Shown piece after piece: positions 50,714-63,805 of a stretch of 64,000 nt of DNA. Position numbers and translations under genes: made by a program. This DNA comes from Membranipora membranacea (Eukaryota; Bryozoa; Gymnolaemata; Cheilostomatida; Membraniporidae). Within the stretch, counting starts at the first letter, position 1. Every line of letters starts with the position of its first letter. The stretch covers positions 28,582,001-28,646,000 of the forward strand of contig OU612065.1 of assembly GCA_914767715.1 (NCBI GenBank). The letters run 5' to 3'. The notes under the pieces are model-generated. The model was not told the origin of the DNA. It searched no databases and saw nothing but the letters and a program-made list of their open reading frames with translations.

Positions 50714-53050
50714 ATAATTTTAAAGTCGCTCTCATCTCTGTTCTATTTATCGTAGGATCTTCATATTCTGGAATTTGAATGAGGCCAATGAGGCCATCAA
50801 CTGGTCAGAGTTTAAAAGAAATCCGATGGCTTTTTAATTTTTTCGCCTGCCGTTTGGCATGTTTTTTTATGTCAAAATTGGCCCTCGTTATAAATGTTGC
50901 TGACGCCAATCTAAGTGGGGCGGCCCCGAACGGTTTTCCGTTCCAAAGTCAGCATGAAATTCCACACGGTATAGAGTAGGTTAGAAGGCAATCTATTTTT
51001 TAATCTGGCCGTAAAAAACACCAAGGCTCCCCCCTTTGTTACTTTTTATAATTTTAAAGTCGCTCTCATCTCTGTTCTATTTATCGTAGGATCTTCATAT
51101 TCTGGAATTTGAATGAGGCCAATGAGGCCATCAACTGGTCAGAGTTTAAAAGAAATCCGATGGCTTTTTAATTTTTTCGCCTGCCGTTTGGCATGTTTTT
51201 TTATCTCAAAATTGGCCCTCGTTAAAAATGTTGCTGACGCCAATCTAAGAGGGGCAGCCCCGAACGGTTTTCCGTTCCAAAGTCAGCATGAAATTCCACA
51301 CGGTATAGAGTAGGTTAGAAGGCAATCTATTTTTTAATCTGGCCGTAAAAAACACCAAGGGTCCCCCCTTTGTTACTTTTTATAATTTTAAAGTCGCTCT
51401 CATCTCTGTTCTATTTATCGTAGGATCTTCATATTCTGGAATTTGAATGAGGCCAATGAGGCCATCAACTGGTCAGAGTTTAAAAGAAATCCGATGGCTT
51501 TTTAACATTTTCGCCTGCCGTTTGGCATGTTTTTTTATGTCAAAATTGGCCCTCGTTAAAAATGTTGCTGACGCCAATCTAAGAGGGGCAGCCCCGAACG
51601 GTTTTCCGTTCCAAAGTCAGCATGAAATTCCACACGGTATAGAGTAGGTTAGAAGGCAATCTATTTTTTAATCTGGCCGTAAAAAACACCAAGGGTCCCC
51701 CTTTGTTACTTTTTATAATTTTAAAGTTGCTCTCATCTCTGTTCTATTTATCGTAGGATCTTCATATTCTGGAATTTGAATGAGGCCAATGAGGCCATCA
51801 ACTGGTCAGAGTTTAAAAGAAATCCGATGGCTTTTTAATTTTTTCGCCTGCCGTTTGGCATGTTTTTTTATGTCAAAATTGGCCCTCGTTAAAAATGTTG
51901 CTGACGCCAATCTAAGAGGGGCAGCCCCGAACGGTTTTCCGTTCCAAAGTCAGCATGAAATTCCACACGGTATAGAGTAGGTTAGAAGGCAATCTATTTT
52001 TTAATCTGGCCGTAAAAAACACCAAGGGTCCCCCCTTTGTTACTTTTCATAATTTTAAAGTCGCTCTCATCTCTGTTCTATTTATCGTAGGATCTTCATA
52101 TTCTGGAATTTGAATGAGGCCAATGAGGCCATCAACTGGTCAGAGTTTAAAAGAAATCCGATGGCTTTTTAATTTTTTCGTCTGCCGTTTGGCATGTTTT
52201 TTTATGTCAAAATTGGCCCTCGTTAAAAATGTTGCTGACGCCAATCTAAGAGGGGCAGCCCCGAACGGTTTTCCGTTCCAAAGTCAGCATGAAATTCCAC
52301 ACGGTATAGAGTAGGTTAGAAGGCAATCTATTTTTTAATCTGGCCGTAAAAAACACCAAGGGTCCCCCCTTTGTTACTTTTCATAATTTTAAAGTCGCTC
52401 TCATCTCTGTTCTATTTATCGTAGGATCTTCATATTCTGGAATTTGAATGAGGCCAATGAGGCCATCAACTGGTCAGAGTTTAAAAGAAATCCGATGGCT
52501 TTTTAATTTTTTCGCCTGCCGTTTGGCATGTTTTTTTATGTCAAAATTGGCCCTCGTTAAAAATGTTCCTGACGCCAATCTAAGAGGGGCAGCCCCGAAC
52601 GGTTTTCCGTTCCAAAGTCAGCATGAAATTCCACACGGTATAGAGTAGGTTAGAAGGCAATCTATTTTTTAATCTGGCCGTAAAAAACACCAAGGGTCCC
52701 CCCTTTGTTACTTTTTATAATTTTAAAGTCGCTCTCATCTCTGTTCTATTTATCGTAGGATCTTCATATTCTGGAATTTGAATGAGGCCAATGAGGCCAT
52801 CAACTGGTCAGAGTTTAAAAGAAATCCGATGGCTTTTTAATTTTTTCGCCTGCCGTTTGGCATGTTTTTTTATGTCAAAATTGGCCCTCGTTAAAAATGT
52901 TGCTGACGCCAATCTAAGAGGGGCAGCCCCGAACGGTTTTCCGTTCCAAAGTCAGCATGAAATTCCACACGGTATAGAGTAGGTTAGAAGGCAATCTATT
53001 TTTTAATCTGGCCGTAAAAAACACCAAGGCTCCCCCCTTTGTTACTTTTC
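50714..53050 (+). repeat. 7-mer HOR, copy 1 (2337 bp)
   Basis: The period is 2337 bp, which is 7 x 334 minus the one C missing from the C run in the monomer at 51447. Shared marks are gttataaatg with aagtggggcggcc (50779), aaggctccc, atctcaaaa (51113), C5 plus aagttgctc (51447), ttttcataa, cgtctgcc (52114), a second ttttcataa, and aaggctccc (52782 unit). Copy-specific differences are aacattttcg (51447 unit) and gttcctg (52448 unit). Confidence 0.93.
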
Positions 53051-55387
53051 ATAATTTTAAAGTCGCTCTCATCTCTGTTCTATTTATCGTAGGATCTTCA
53101 TATTCTGGAATTTGAATGAGGCCAATGAGGCCATCAACTGGTCAGAGTTTAAAAGAAATCCGATGGCTTTTTAATTTTTTCGCCTGCCGTTTGGCATGTT
53201 TTTTTATGTCAAAATTGGCCCTCGTTATAAATGTTGCTGACGCCAATCTAAGTGGGGCGGCCCCGAACGGTTTTCCGTTCCAAAGTCAGCATGAAATTCC
53301 ACACGGTATAGAGTAGGTTAGAAGGCAATCTATTTTTTAATCTGGCCGTAAAAAACACCAAGGCTCCCCCCTTTGTTACTTTTTATAATTTTAAAGTCGC
53401 TCTCATCTCTGTTCTATTTATCGTAGGATCTTCATATTCTGGAATTTGAATGAGGCCAATGAGGCCATCAACTGGTCAGAGTTTAAAAGAAATCCGATGG
53501 CTTTTTAATTTTTTCGCCTGCCGTTTGGCATGTTTTTTTATCTCAAAATTGGCCCTCGTTAAAAATGTTGCTGACGCCAATCTAAGAGGGGCAGCCCCGA
53601 ACGGTTTTCCGTTCCAAAGTCAGCATGAAATTCCACACGGTATAGAGTAGGTTAGAAGGCAATCTATTTTTTAATCTGGCCGTAAAAAACACCAAGGGTC
53701 CCCCCTTTGTTACTTTTTATAATTTTAAAGTCGCTCTCATCTCTGTTCTATTTATCGTAGGATCTTCATATTCTGGAATTTGAATGAGGCCAATGAGGCC
53801 ATCAACTGGTCAGAGTTTAAAAGAAATCCGATGGCTTTTTAATTTTTTCGCCTGCCGTTTGGCATGTTTTTTTATGTCAAAATTGGCCCTCGTTAAAAAT
53901 GTTGCTGACGCCAATCTAAGAGGGGCAGCCCCGAACGGTTTTCCGTTCCAAAGTCAGCATGAAATTCCACACGGTATAGAGTAGGTTAGAAGGCAATCTA
54001 TTTTTTAATCTGGCCGTAAAAAACACCAAGGGTCCCCCTTTGTTACTTTTTATAATTTTAAAGTTGCTCTCATCTCTGTTCTATTTATCGTAGGATCTTC
54101 ATATTCTGGAATTTGAATGAGGCCAATGAGGCCATCAACTGGTCAGAGTTTAAAAGAAATCCGATGGCTTTTTAATTTTTTCGCCTGCCGTTTGGCATGT
54201 TTTTTTATGTCAAAATTGGCCCTCGTTAAAAATGTTGCTGACGCCAATCTAAGAGGGGCAGCCCCGAACGGTTTTCCGTTCCAAAGTCAGCATGAAATTC
54301 CACACGGTATAGAGTAGGTTAGAAGGCAATCTATTTTTTAATCTGGCCGTAAAAAACACCAAGGGTCCCCCCTTTGTTACTTTTCATAATTTTAAAGTCG
54401 CTCTCATCTCTGTTCTATTTATCGTAGGATCTTCATATTCTGGAATTTGAATGAGGCCAATGAGGCCATCAACTGGTCAGAGTTTAAAAGAAATCCGATG
54501 GCTTTTTAATTTTTTCGTCTGCCGTTTGGCATGTTTTTTTATGTCAAAATTGGCCCTCGTTAAAAATGTTGCTGACGCCAATCTAAGAGGGGCAGCCCCG
54601 AACGGTTTTCCGTTCCAAAGTCAGCATGAAATTCCACACGGTATAGAGTAGGTTAGAAGGCAATCTATTTTTTAATCTGGCCGTAAAAAACACCAAGGGT
54701 CCCCCCTTTGTTACTTTTCATAATTTTAAAGTCGCTCTCATCTCTGTTCTATTTATCGTAGGATCTTCATATTCTGGAATTTGAATGAGGCCAATGAGGC
54801 CATCAACTGGTCAGAGTTTAAAAGAAATCCGATGGCTTTTTAATTTTTTCGCCTGCCGTTTGGCATGTTTTTTTATGTCAAAATTGGCCCTCGTTAAAAA
54901 TGTTGCTGACGCCAATCTAAGAGGGGCAGCCCCGAACGGTTTTCCGTTCCAAAGTCAGCATGAAATTCCACACGGTATAGAGTAGGTTAGAAGGCAATCT
55001 ATTTTTTAATCTGGCCGTAAAAAACACCAAGGGTCCCCCCTTTGTTACTTTTTATAATTTTAAAGTCGCTCTCATCTCTGTTCTATTTATCGTAGGATCT
55101 TCATATTCTGGAATTTGAATGAGGCCAATGAGGCCATCAACTGGTCAGAGTTTAAAAGAAATCCGATGGCTTTTTAATTTTTTCGCCTGCCGTTTGGCAT
55201 GTTTTTTTATGTCAAAATTGGCCCTCGTTAAAAATGTTGCTGACGCCAATCTAAGAGGGGCAGCCCCGAACGGTTTTCCGTTCCAAAGTCAGCATGAAAT
55301 TCCACACGGTATAGAGTAGGTTAGAAGGCAATCTATTTTTTAATCTGGCCGTAAAAAACACCAAGGCTCCCCCCTTTGTTACTTTTC
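53051..55387 (+). repeat. 7-mer HOR, copy 2 (2337 bp)
   Basis: This copy repeats every shared mark of copy 1 from gttataaatg (53116 unit) to aaggctccc/ttttcataa (55119 unit) at an offset of 2337 bp, including the C5 run. It has the consensus base at the sites where copy 1 has aacattttcg and gttcctg, so copy 1 mutated after the duplication. The match to the start of the repeat is lost again by 55556 (ggtcctc). Confidence 0.93.
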
Positions 55388-57458
55388 ATAATTTTAAAGT
55401 CGCTCTCATCTCTGTTCTATTTATCGTAGGATCTTCATATTCTGGAATTTGAATGAGGCCAATGAGGCCATCAACTGGTCAGAGTTTAAAAGAAATCCGA
55501 TGGCTTTTTAATTTTTTCGCCTGCCGTTTGGCATGTTTTTTTATGTCAAAATTGGTCCTCGTTAAAAATGTTGCTGACGCCAATCTAAGAGGGGCAGCCC
55601 CGAACGGTTTTCCGTTCCAAAGTCAGCATGAAATTCCACACGGTATAGAGTAGGTTAGAAGGCAATCTATTTTTAATCTGGCCGTAAAAAACACCAAGGG
55701 TCCCCCCCTTTGTTACTTTTCATAGTTTTAAAGTCGCTCTCATCTCTGTTCTATTTATCGTAGGATCTTCATATTCTGGAATTTGAATGAGGCCAATGAG
55801 GCCATCAACTGGTCAGAGTTTAAAAGAAATCCGATGGCTTTTTAATTTTTTCGCCTGCCGTTTGGCATGTTTTTTTATGTCAAAATTGGCCCTCGTTAAA
55901 AATGTTGCTGACGCCAATCTAAGAGGGGCAGCCCCGAACGGTTTTCCGTTCCAAAGTCAGCATGAAATTCCACACGGTATAGAGTAGGTTAGAAGGCAAT
56001 CTATTTTTTAATCTGGCCGTAAAAAACACCAAGGGTCCCCCCTTTGTTACTTTTTATAATTTTAAAGTCGCTCTCATCTCTGTTCTATTTATCGTAGGAT
56101 CTTCATACTCTGGAATTTGAATGAGGCCAATGAGGCCATCAACTGGTCAGAGTTTAAAAGAAATCCGATGGTTTTTTAATTTTTTCGCCTGCCGTTTGGC
56201 ATGTTTTTTTATGTCAAAATTGGCCCTCGTTAAAAATGTTGCTGACGCCAATCTAAGAGGGGCAGCCCCGAACGGTTTTCCGTTCCAAAGTCAGCATGAA
56301 ATTCCACACGGTATAGAGTAGGTTAGAAGGCAATCTATTTTTTAATCTGGCCGTAAAAAACACCAAGGGTCCCCCCTTTGATACTTTTTATAATTTTAAA
56401 GTCGCTCTCATCTCTGTTCTATTTATCGTAGGATCTTCATATTCTGGAATTTGAATGAGGCCAATGTGGCCATCAACTGGTCAGAGTTTAAAAGAAATCC
56501 GATGGCTTTTTAATTTTTTCGCCTGCCGTTTGGCATGTTTTTTTATGTCAAAATTGGCCCTCGTTAAAAATGTTGCTGACGCCAATATAAGAGGGGCAGC
56601 CCCGAACGGTTTTCCGTTCCAAAGTCAGCATGAAATTCCACACGGTATAGAGTAGGTTAGAAGGCAATCTATTTTTTAATCTGGCCGTAAAAAACACAAA
56701 GGGTCCCCCCTTTGTTACTTTTTATAATTTTAAATTCGCTCTCATCTCTGTTCTATTTATCGTAGGATCTTCATATTCTGGAATTTGAATGAGGCCAATG
56801 AGGCCATCAACTGGTCAGAGTTTAAAAGAAATCCGATGGCTTTTTAATTTTTTCGCCTGCCGTTTGGCATGTTTTTTTATGTCAAAATTGGCCCTCGTTA
56901 AAAATGTTGCTGACGCCAATCTAAGAGGGGCAGCCCCGAACGGTTTTCCGTTCCAAAGTCAGCATGAAATTCCACACGGTATAGAGTAGGTTAGAAGGCA
57001 ATCTATTTTTTAATCTGGCCGTAAAAAAACACCAAGGGTCCCCCCTTTGTTACTTTTCATAATTTTAAAGTCGCTCTCATCTCTGTTCTATTTATCGTAG
57101 GATCTTCATATTCTGGAATTTGAATGAGGCCAATGAGGCCATCAACTGGTCAGAGTTGAAAAGAAATCCGATGGCTTTTTAATTTTTTCGCCTGCCGTTT
57201 GGCATGTTTTTTTATGTCAAAATTGGCCCTCGTTAAAAATGTTGCTGACGCCAATCTAAGAGGGGCAGCCCCGAACGGTTTTCTGTTCCAAAGTCAGCAT
57301 GAAATTCCACACGGTATAGAGTAGGTTAGAAGGCAATCTATTTTTTAATCTGGCCGTAAAAAACACCAAGGGTCCCCCCCTTTGTTACTTTTTATAATTT
57401 TAAAGTCGCTCTCATCTCTGTTCTATTTATCGTAGGATCTTCATATTCTGGAATTTGA

Positions 57459-60400
57459 ATGAAGCCAATGAGGCCATCAACTGGTCAGAGTTTAAAAGAA
57501 ATCCGATGGCTTTTTAATTTTTTCGCCTGCCGTTTGGCATGTTTTTTTATGTCAAAATTGGCCCTCGTTAAAAATGTTGCTGACGCCAATCTAAGAGGGG
57601 CAGCCCCGAACGGTTTTCCGTTCCAAAGTCAGCATGAAATTCCACACGGTATAGAGTAGGTTAGAAGGCAATCTATTTTTTAATCTGGCCGTAAAAAACA
57701 CCAAGGGTCCCCCCTTTGTTACTTTTTATAATTTTAAAGTCGCTCTCATCTCTGTTCTATTTATCGTAGGATCTTCATATTCTGGAATTTGAATGAGGCC
57801 AATGGGGCCATCAACTGGTCAGAGTTTAAAAGAAATCCGATGGCTTTTTAATTTTTTCGCCTGCCGTTTGGCATGTTTTTTTATGTCAAAATTGGCCCTC
57901 GTTAAAAATGTTGCTGACGCCAATCTAAGAGGGGCGGCCCCGAACGGTTTTCCGTTCCAAAGTCAGCATGAAATTCCACACGGTATAGAGTAGGTTAGAA
58001 GGCAATCTATTTTTTAATCTGGCCGTAAAATACACCAAGGGTCCCCCCTTTGTTAATTTTCATAATTTTAATGTCGCTCTCATCTCTGTTCTATTTATCG
58101 TAGGATCTTCATATTCTGGAATTTGAATGAGGCCAATGAGGCCATCAACTGGTCAGAGTTTAAAAGAATTCCGATGGCTTTTTAATTTTTTCGCCTGCCG
58201 TTTGGCATGTTTTTTTATGTCAAAATTGGCCCTCGTTAAAAATGTTGCTGACGCCAATCTAAGAGGGGCAGCCCCGAACGGTTTTCCGTTCCAAAGTCAG
58301 CATGAAATTCCACACGGTATAGAGTAGGTTAGAAGGCAATCTATTTTTTAATCTGGCCGTAAAAAACACCAAGGGTCCCCCCTTTGTTACTTTTTATAAT
58401 TTTAAAGTCGCTCTCATCTCTGTTCTATTTATCGTAGGATCTTCATATTCTGGAATTTGAATGAGGCCAATGAGGCCATCAACTGGTCAGAGTTTAAAAG
58501 AAATCCGATGGCTTTTTAATTTTTTCGCCTGCCGTTTGGCATGTTTTTTTATGTCAAAATTGGCCCTCGTTAAAAATGTTGCTGACGCCAATCTAAGAGG
58601 GGCAGCCCCGAACGGTTTTCCGTTCCAAAGTCAGCATGAAATTCCACACGGTATAGAGTAGGTTAGAAGGCAATCTATTTTTTAATCTGGCCGTAAAAAA
58701 CACCAAGGGTCCCCCCTTTGTTACTTTTCATAATTTTAAAGTCGCTCTCATCTCTGTTCTATTTATCGTAGGATCTTCATATTCTGGAATTTGAATGAGG
58801 CCAATGAGGCCATCAACTGGTCAGAGTTTAAAAGAAATCCGATGGCTTTTTAATTTTTTCACCTGCCGTTTGGCATGTTTTTTTATGTCAAAATTGGCCC
58901 TCGTTAAAAATGTTGCTGACGCCAATCTAAGAGGGGCGGCCCCGAACGGTTTTCCGTTCCAAAGTCAGCATGAAATTCCACACGGTATAGTGTAGGTTAG
59001 AAGGCAATCTATTTTTTAATCTGGCCGTAAAAAACACCAAGGGTCCCCCCCTTTGTTACTTTTTATAATTTTAAAGTCGCTCTCATCTCTGTTCTATTTA
59101 TAGTAGGATCTTCATATTCTGGAATTTGAATGAGGCCAATGAGGCCATCAACTGGTCAGAGTTTAAAAGAAATCCGATGGCTTTTTAATTTTTTCGCCTG
59201 CCGTTTGGCATGTTTTTTTATGTCAAAATTGGACCTCGTTATAAATGTTGCTGACGCCAATCTAAGAGGGGCAGCCCCGAACGGTTTTCCGTTCCAAAGT
59301 CAGCATGAAATTCCACACGGTATAGAGTAGGTTAGAAGGCAATCTATTTTTTAATCTGGCCGTAAAAAACACCAAGGGTCCCCCCTTTGTTACTTTTTAT
59401 AATTTTAAAGTCGCTCTCATCTCTGTTCTATTTATCGTAGGATCTTCATATTCTGGAATTTGAATGAGGCCAATGAGGCCATCAACTGGTCAGAGTTTAA
59501 AAGAAATCCGATGGCTTTTTAATTTTTTCGCCTGCCGTTTGGCATGTTTTTTTATCTCAAAATTGGCCCTCGTTAAAAATGTTGCTGACGCCAATCTAAG
59601 AGGGGCAGCCCCGAACGGTTTTCCGTTCCAAAGTCAGCATGAAATTCCACACGGTATAGAGTAGGTTAGAAGGCAATCTATTTTTTAATCTGGCCGTAAA
59701 AAACACCAAGGGTCCCCCCTTTGTTACTTTTTATAATTTTAAAGTCGCTCTCATCTCTGTTCTATTTATCGTAGGATCTTCATATTCTGGAATTTGAATG
59801 AGGCCAATGAGGCCATCAACTGGTCAGAGTTTAAAAGAAATCCGATGGCTTTTTAATTTTTTCGCCTGCCGTTTGGCATGTTTTTTTATGTCAAAATTGG
59901 CCCTCGTTAAAAATGTTGCTGACGCCAATCTAAGAGGGGCAGCCCCGAACGGTTTTCCGTTCCAAAGTCAGCATGAAATTCCACACGGTATAGAGTAGGT
60001 TAGAAGGCAATCTATTTTTTAATCTGGCCGTAAAAAACACCAAGGGTCCCCCTTTGTTACTTTTTATAATTTTAAAGTCGCTCTCATCTCTGTTCTATTT
60101 ATCGTAGGATCTTCATATTCTGGAATTTGAATGAGGCCAATGAGGCCATCAACTGGTCAGAGTTTAAAAGAAATCCGATGGCTTTTTAATTTTTTCGCCT
60201 GCCGTTTGGCATGTTTTTTTATGTCAAAATTGGCCCTCGTTAAAAATGTTGCTGACGCCAATCTAAGAGGGGCAGCCCCGAACGGTTTTCCGTTCCAAAG
60301 TCAGCATGAAATTCCACACGGTATAGAGTAGGTTAGAAGGCAATCTATTTTTTAATCTGGCCGTAAAAAACACCAAGGGTCCCCCCTTTGTTACTTTTCA

Positions 60401-60464
60401 TAATTTTAAAGTCGCTCTCATCTCTGTTCTATTTATCGTAGGATCTTCATATTCTGGAATTTGA
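57459..60464 (+). repeat. Older displaced copy of the 49442-52113 segment
   Basis: The marks seen at 49442-52113 reappear in the same order: aatgaagcc (57459), ggcggcc with gttaattttcataa (57793), a ggcggcc unit (58795), gttataaatg (59130), atctcaaaa (59464), C5 (59798) and ttttcataa. The first pair are 8017 bp from their counterparts and the later ones 8351 bp, so one extra monomer lies between. The mates have diverged (ggacctc, tatagtgtagg, and aagtcgctc rather than aagttgctc), so this duplication is older than the 7-mer and 12-mer ones. Confidence 0.75.
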
Positions 60465-63400
60465 ATGAGGCCAATGAGGCCATCAACTGGTCAGAGTTTA
60501 AAAGAAATCCGATGGCTTTTTAATTTTTTCACCTGCCGTTTGGCATGTTTTTTTATGTCAAAATTGGCCCTCGTTAAAAATGTTGCTGACGCCAATCTAA
60601 GAGGGGCGGCCCCGAACGGTTTTCCGTTCCAAAGTCAGCATGAAATTCCACACGGTATAGAGTAGGTTAGAAGGCAATCTATTTTTTAATCTGGCCGTAA
60701 AAAACACCAAGGGTCCCCCCTTTGTTACTTTTTATAATTTTAAAGTCGCTCTCATCTCTGTTCTATTTATCGTAGGATCTACATATTCTGGAATTTGAAT
60801 GAGGCCAATGAGGCCATCAACTGGTCAGAGTTTAAAAGAAATCCGATGGCTTTTTAATTTTTTCGCCTGCCGTTTGACATGTTTTTATATGTCAAAATTG
60901 GCCCTCGTTAAAAATGTTGCTGACGCCAATCTAAGAGGGGCAGCCCCGAACGGTTTTCCGTTCCAAAGTCAGCATGAAATTCCACACGGTATAGAGTAGG
61001 TTAGAAGGCAATCTATTTTTTAATCTGGCCGTAAAAAACACCAAGGGTCCCCCCTTTGTTACTTTTTATAATTTTAAAGTCGCTCTCATCTCTGTTCTAT
61101 TTATCGTAGGATCTTCATATTCTGGAATTTGAATGAGGCCAATGAGGCCATCAACTGGTCAGAGTTTAAAAGAAATCCGATGGCTTTTTAATTTTTTCGC
61201 CTGCCGTTTGGCATGTTTTTTTATGTCAAAATTGGCCCTCGTTAAAAATGTTGCTGACGCCAATCTAAGAGGGGCAGCCCCGAACGGTTTTCCGTTCCAA
61301 AGTCAGCATGAAATTCCACACGGTATAGAGTAGGTTAGAAGGCAATCTATTTTTTAATCTGGCCGTAAAAAACACCAAGGGTCCCCCCTTTGTTACTTTT
61401 CATAATTTTAAAGACGCTCTCATCTCTGTTCTATTTATCGTAGGATCTTCATATTCTGGAATTTGAATGAGGCCAATGAGGCCATCAACTGGTCAGAGTT
61501 TAAAAGAAATCCGATGGCTTTTTAATTTTTTCGCCTGCCGTTTGGCATGTTTTCTTATGTCAAAATTGGCCCTCGTTAAAAATGTTGCTGACGCCAATCT
61601 AAGAGGGACAGCCCCGAACGGTTTTCCGTTCCAAAGTCAGCATGAAATTCCACACGGTATAGAGTAGGTTAGAAGGCAATCTATTTTTTAATCTGGCCGT
61701 AAAAAACGCCAAGGGTCCCCCCCTTTGTTACTTTTCATAATTTTAAAGTCGCTCTCATCTCTGTTCTACTTATCGTAGGATCTTCATATTCTGGAATTTG
61801 AATGAGGCCAATGAGGCCATCAACTGGTCAGAGTTTAAAAGAAATCCGATGGCTTTTTAATTTTTTCGCCTGCCGTTTGGCATGTTTTTTTATGTCAAAA
61901 TTGGCCCTCGTTAAAAATGCTGCTGACGCCAATCTAAGAGGGGCAGCCCCGAACGGTTTTCCGTTCCAAAGTCAGCATGAAATTCCACACGGTTAGAGTA
62001 GGTTAGAAGGCAATCTATTTTTTAATCTGGCCGTAAAAAACACCAAGGGTCCCCCCTTTGTTACTTTTTATAATTTGAAAGTCGCTCTCATCTCTGTTCT
62101 ATTTATCGTAGGATCTTCATATTCTGGAATTTGAATGAGGCCAATGAGGCCATCAACTGGTCAGAGTTTAAAAGAAATCCGATGGCTTTTTAATTTATTC
62201 GCCTGCCGTTTGGCATGTTTTTTTATGTCAAAATTGGCCCTCGTTAAAAATGTTGCTGACGCCAATCTAAGAGGGGCAGCCCCGAACGGTTTTCCGTTCC
62301 AAAGTCAGCATGAAATTCCACACGGTATAGAGTAGGTTAGAAGGCAATCTATTTTTTAATCTGGCTGTAAAAAACACCAAGGGTCCCCCCTTTGTTACTT
62401 TTTATAATTTTAAAGTCGCTCTCATCTCTGTTCTATTTATCGTAGGATCTTCATATTCTGGAATTTGAATGAGGCCAATGAGGCCATCAACTGGTCAGAG
62501 TTTTAAAGAAATCCGATGGCTTTTTAATTTTTTCGCCTGCCGTTTGGCATGTTTTTTTTATGTCAAAATTGGCCCTCGTTAAAAATGTTGCTGACGCCAA
62601 TCTAAGAGGGGCAGCCCCGAACGGTTTTCCGTTCCAAATTCAGCATGAAATTCCACACGGTATAGAGTAGGTTAGAAGGCAATCTATTTTTTAATCTGGC
62701 CGTAAAAAACACCAAGGGTCCCCCCTTTGTTACTTTTCATAATTTTAAAGTCGCTCTCATGTCTGTTCTATTTATCGCAGGATCTTCATATTCTGGAATT
62801 TGAATGAGGCCAATGAGGCCATCAACTGGTCAGAGTTTAAAAGAAATCCGATGGCTTTTTAATTTTTTCGCCTGCCGTTTGGCATGTTTTTTTATGTCAA
62901 AATTGGCCCTCGTTAAAAATGTTGCTGACGCCAATCTAAGAGGGGCAGCCCCGAACGGTTTTCCGTTCCAAAGTCAGCATGAAATTCCACACGGTATAGA
63001 GTAGGTTAGAAGGCAATCTATTTTTTAATCTGGCCGTAAAAAACACCAAGGGTCCCCCCTTTGTTACTTTTTATAATTTTATAGTCCCTCTCATCTCTGT
63101 TCTATTTATCGTAGGATCTTCATATTCTGGAATTTGAATGAGGACAATGAGGCCATCAACTGGTCAGAGTTTAAAAGAAATCCGATGGCTTTTTAATTTT
63201 TTCGCCTGCCGTTTGGCATGTTTTTTTATGTCAAAATTGGCCCTCGTTAAAAATGTTGCTGACGCCAATCTAAGAGGGTCAGCCCCGAACGGTTTTCCGT
63301 TCCAACGTCAGCATGAAATTCCACACGGTATAGAGTAGGTTAGAAGGCAATCTATTTTTTAATCTGGCCGTAAAAAACACCAAGGGTCCCCCCTTTGTTA

Positions 63401-63805
63401 CTTTTTATAATTTTAAAGTCGCTCTCATCTCTGTTCTATTTATCGTAGGATCTTCATATTCTGGAATTTGAATGAGGCCAATGAGGCCATCAACTGGTCA
63501 GAGTTTAAAAGAAATCCGATGGCTTTTTCATTTTTTCGCCTGCCGTTTGGCATGTTTTTTTATGTCAAAATTGGCCCTCGTTAAAAATGTTGCTGACGCC
63601 AATCTAAGAGGGGCAGCCCCGAACGGTTTTCCGTTCCAAAGTCAGCATGAAATTCCACACGGTATAGAGTAGGTTAGAAGGCAATCTATTTTTTAATCTG
63701 GCCGTAAAAAACACCAAGGCTCCCCCCTTTGTTACTTTTTATAATTTTAAAGTCGCTCTCATCTCTGTTCTATTTATCGTAGGATCTTCATATTCTGGAA
63801 TTTGA

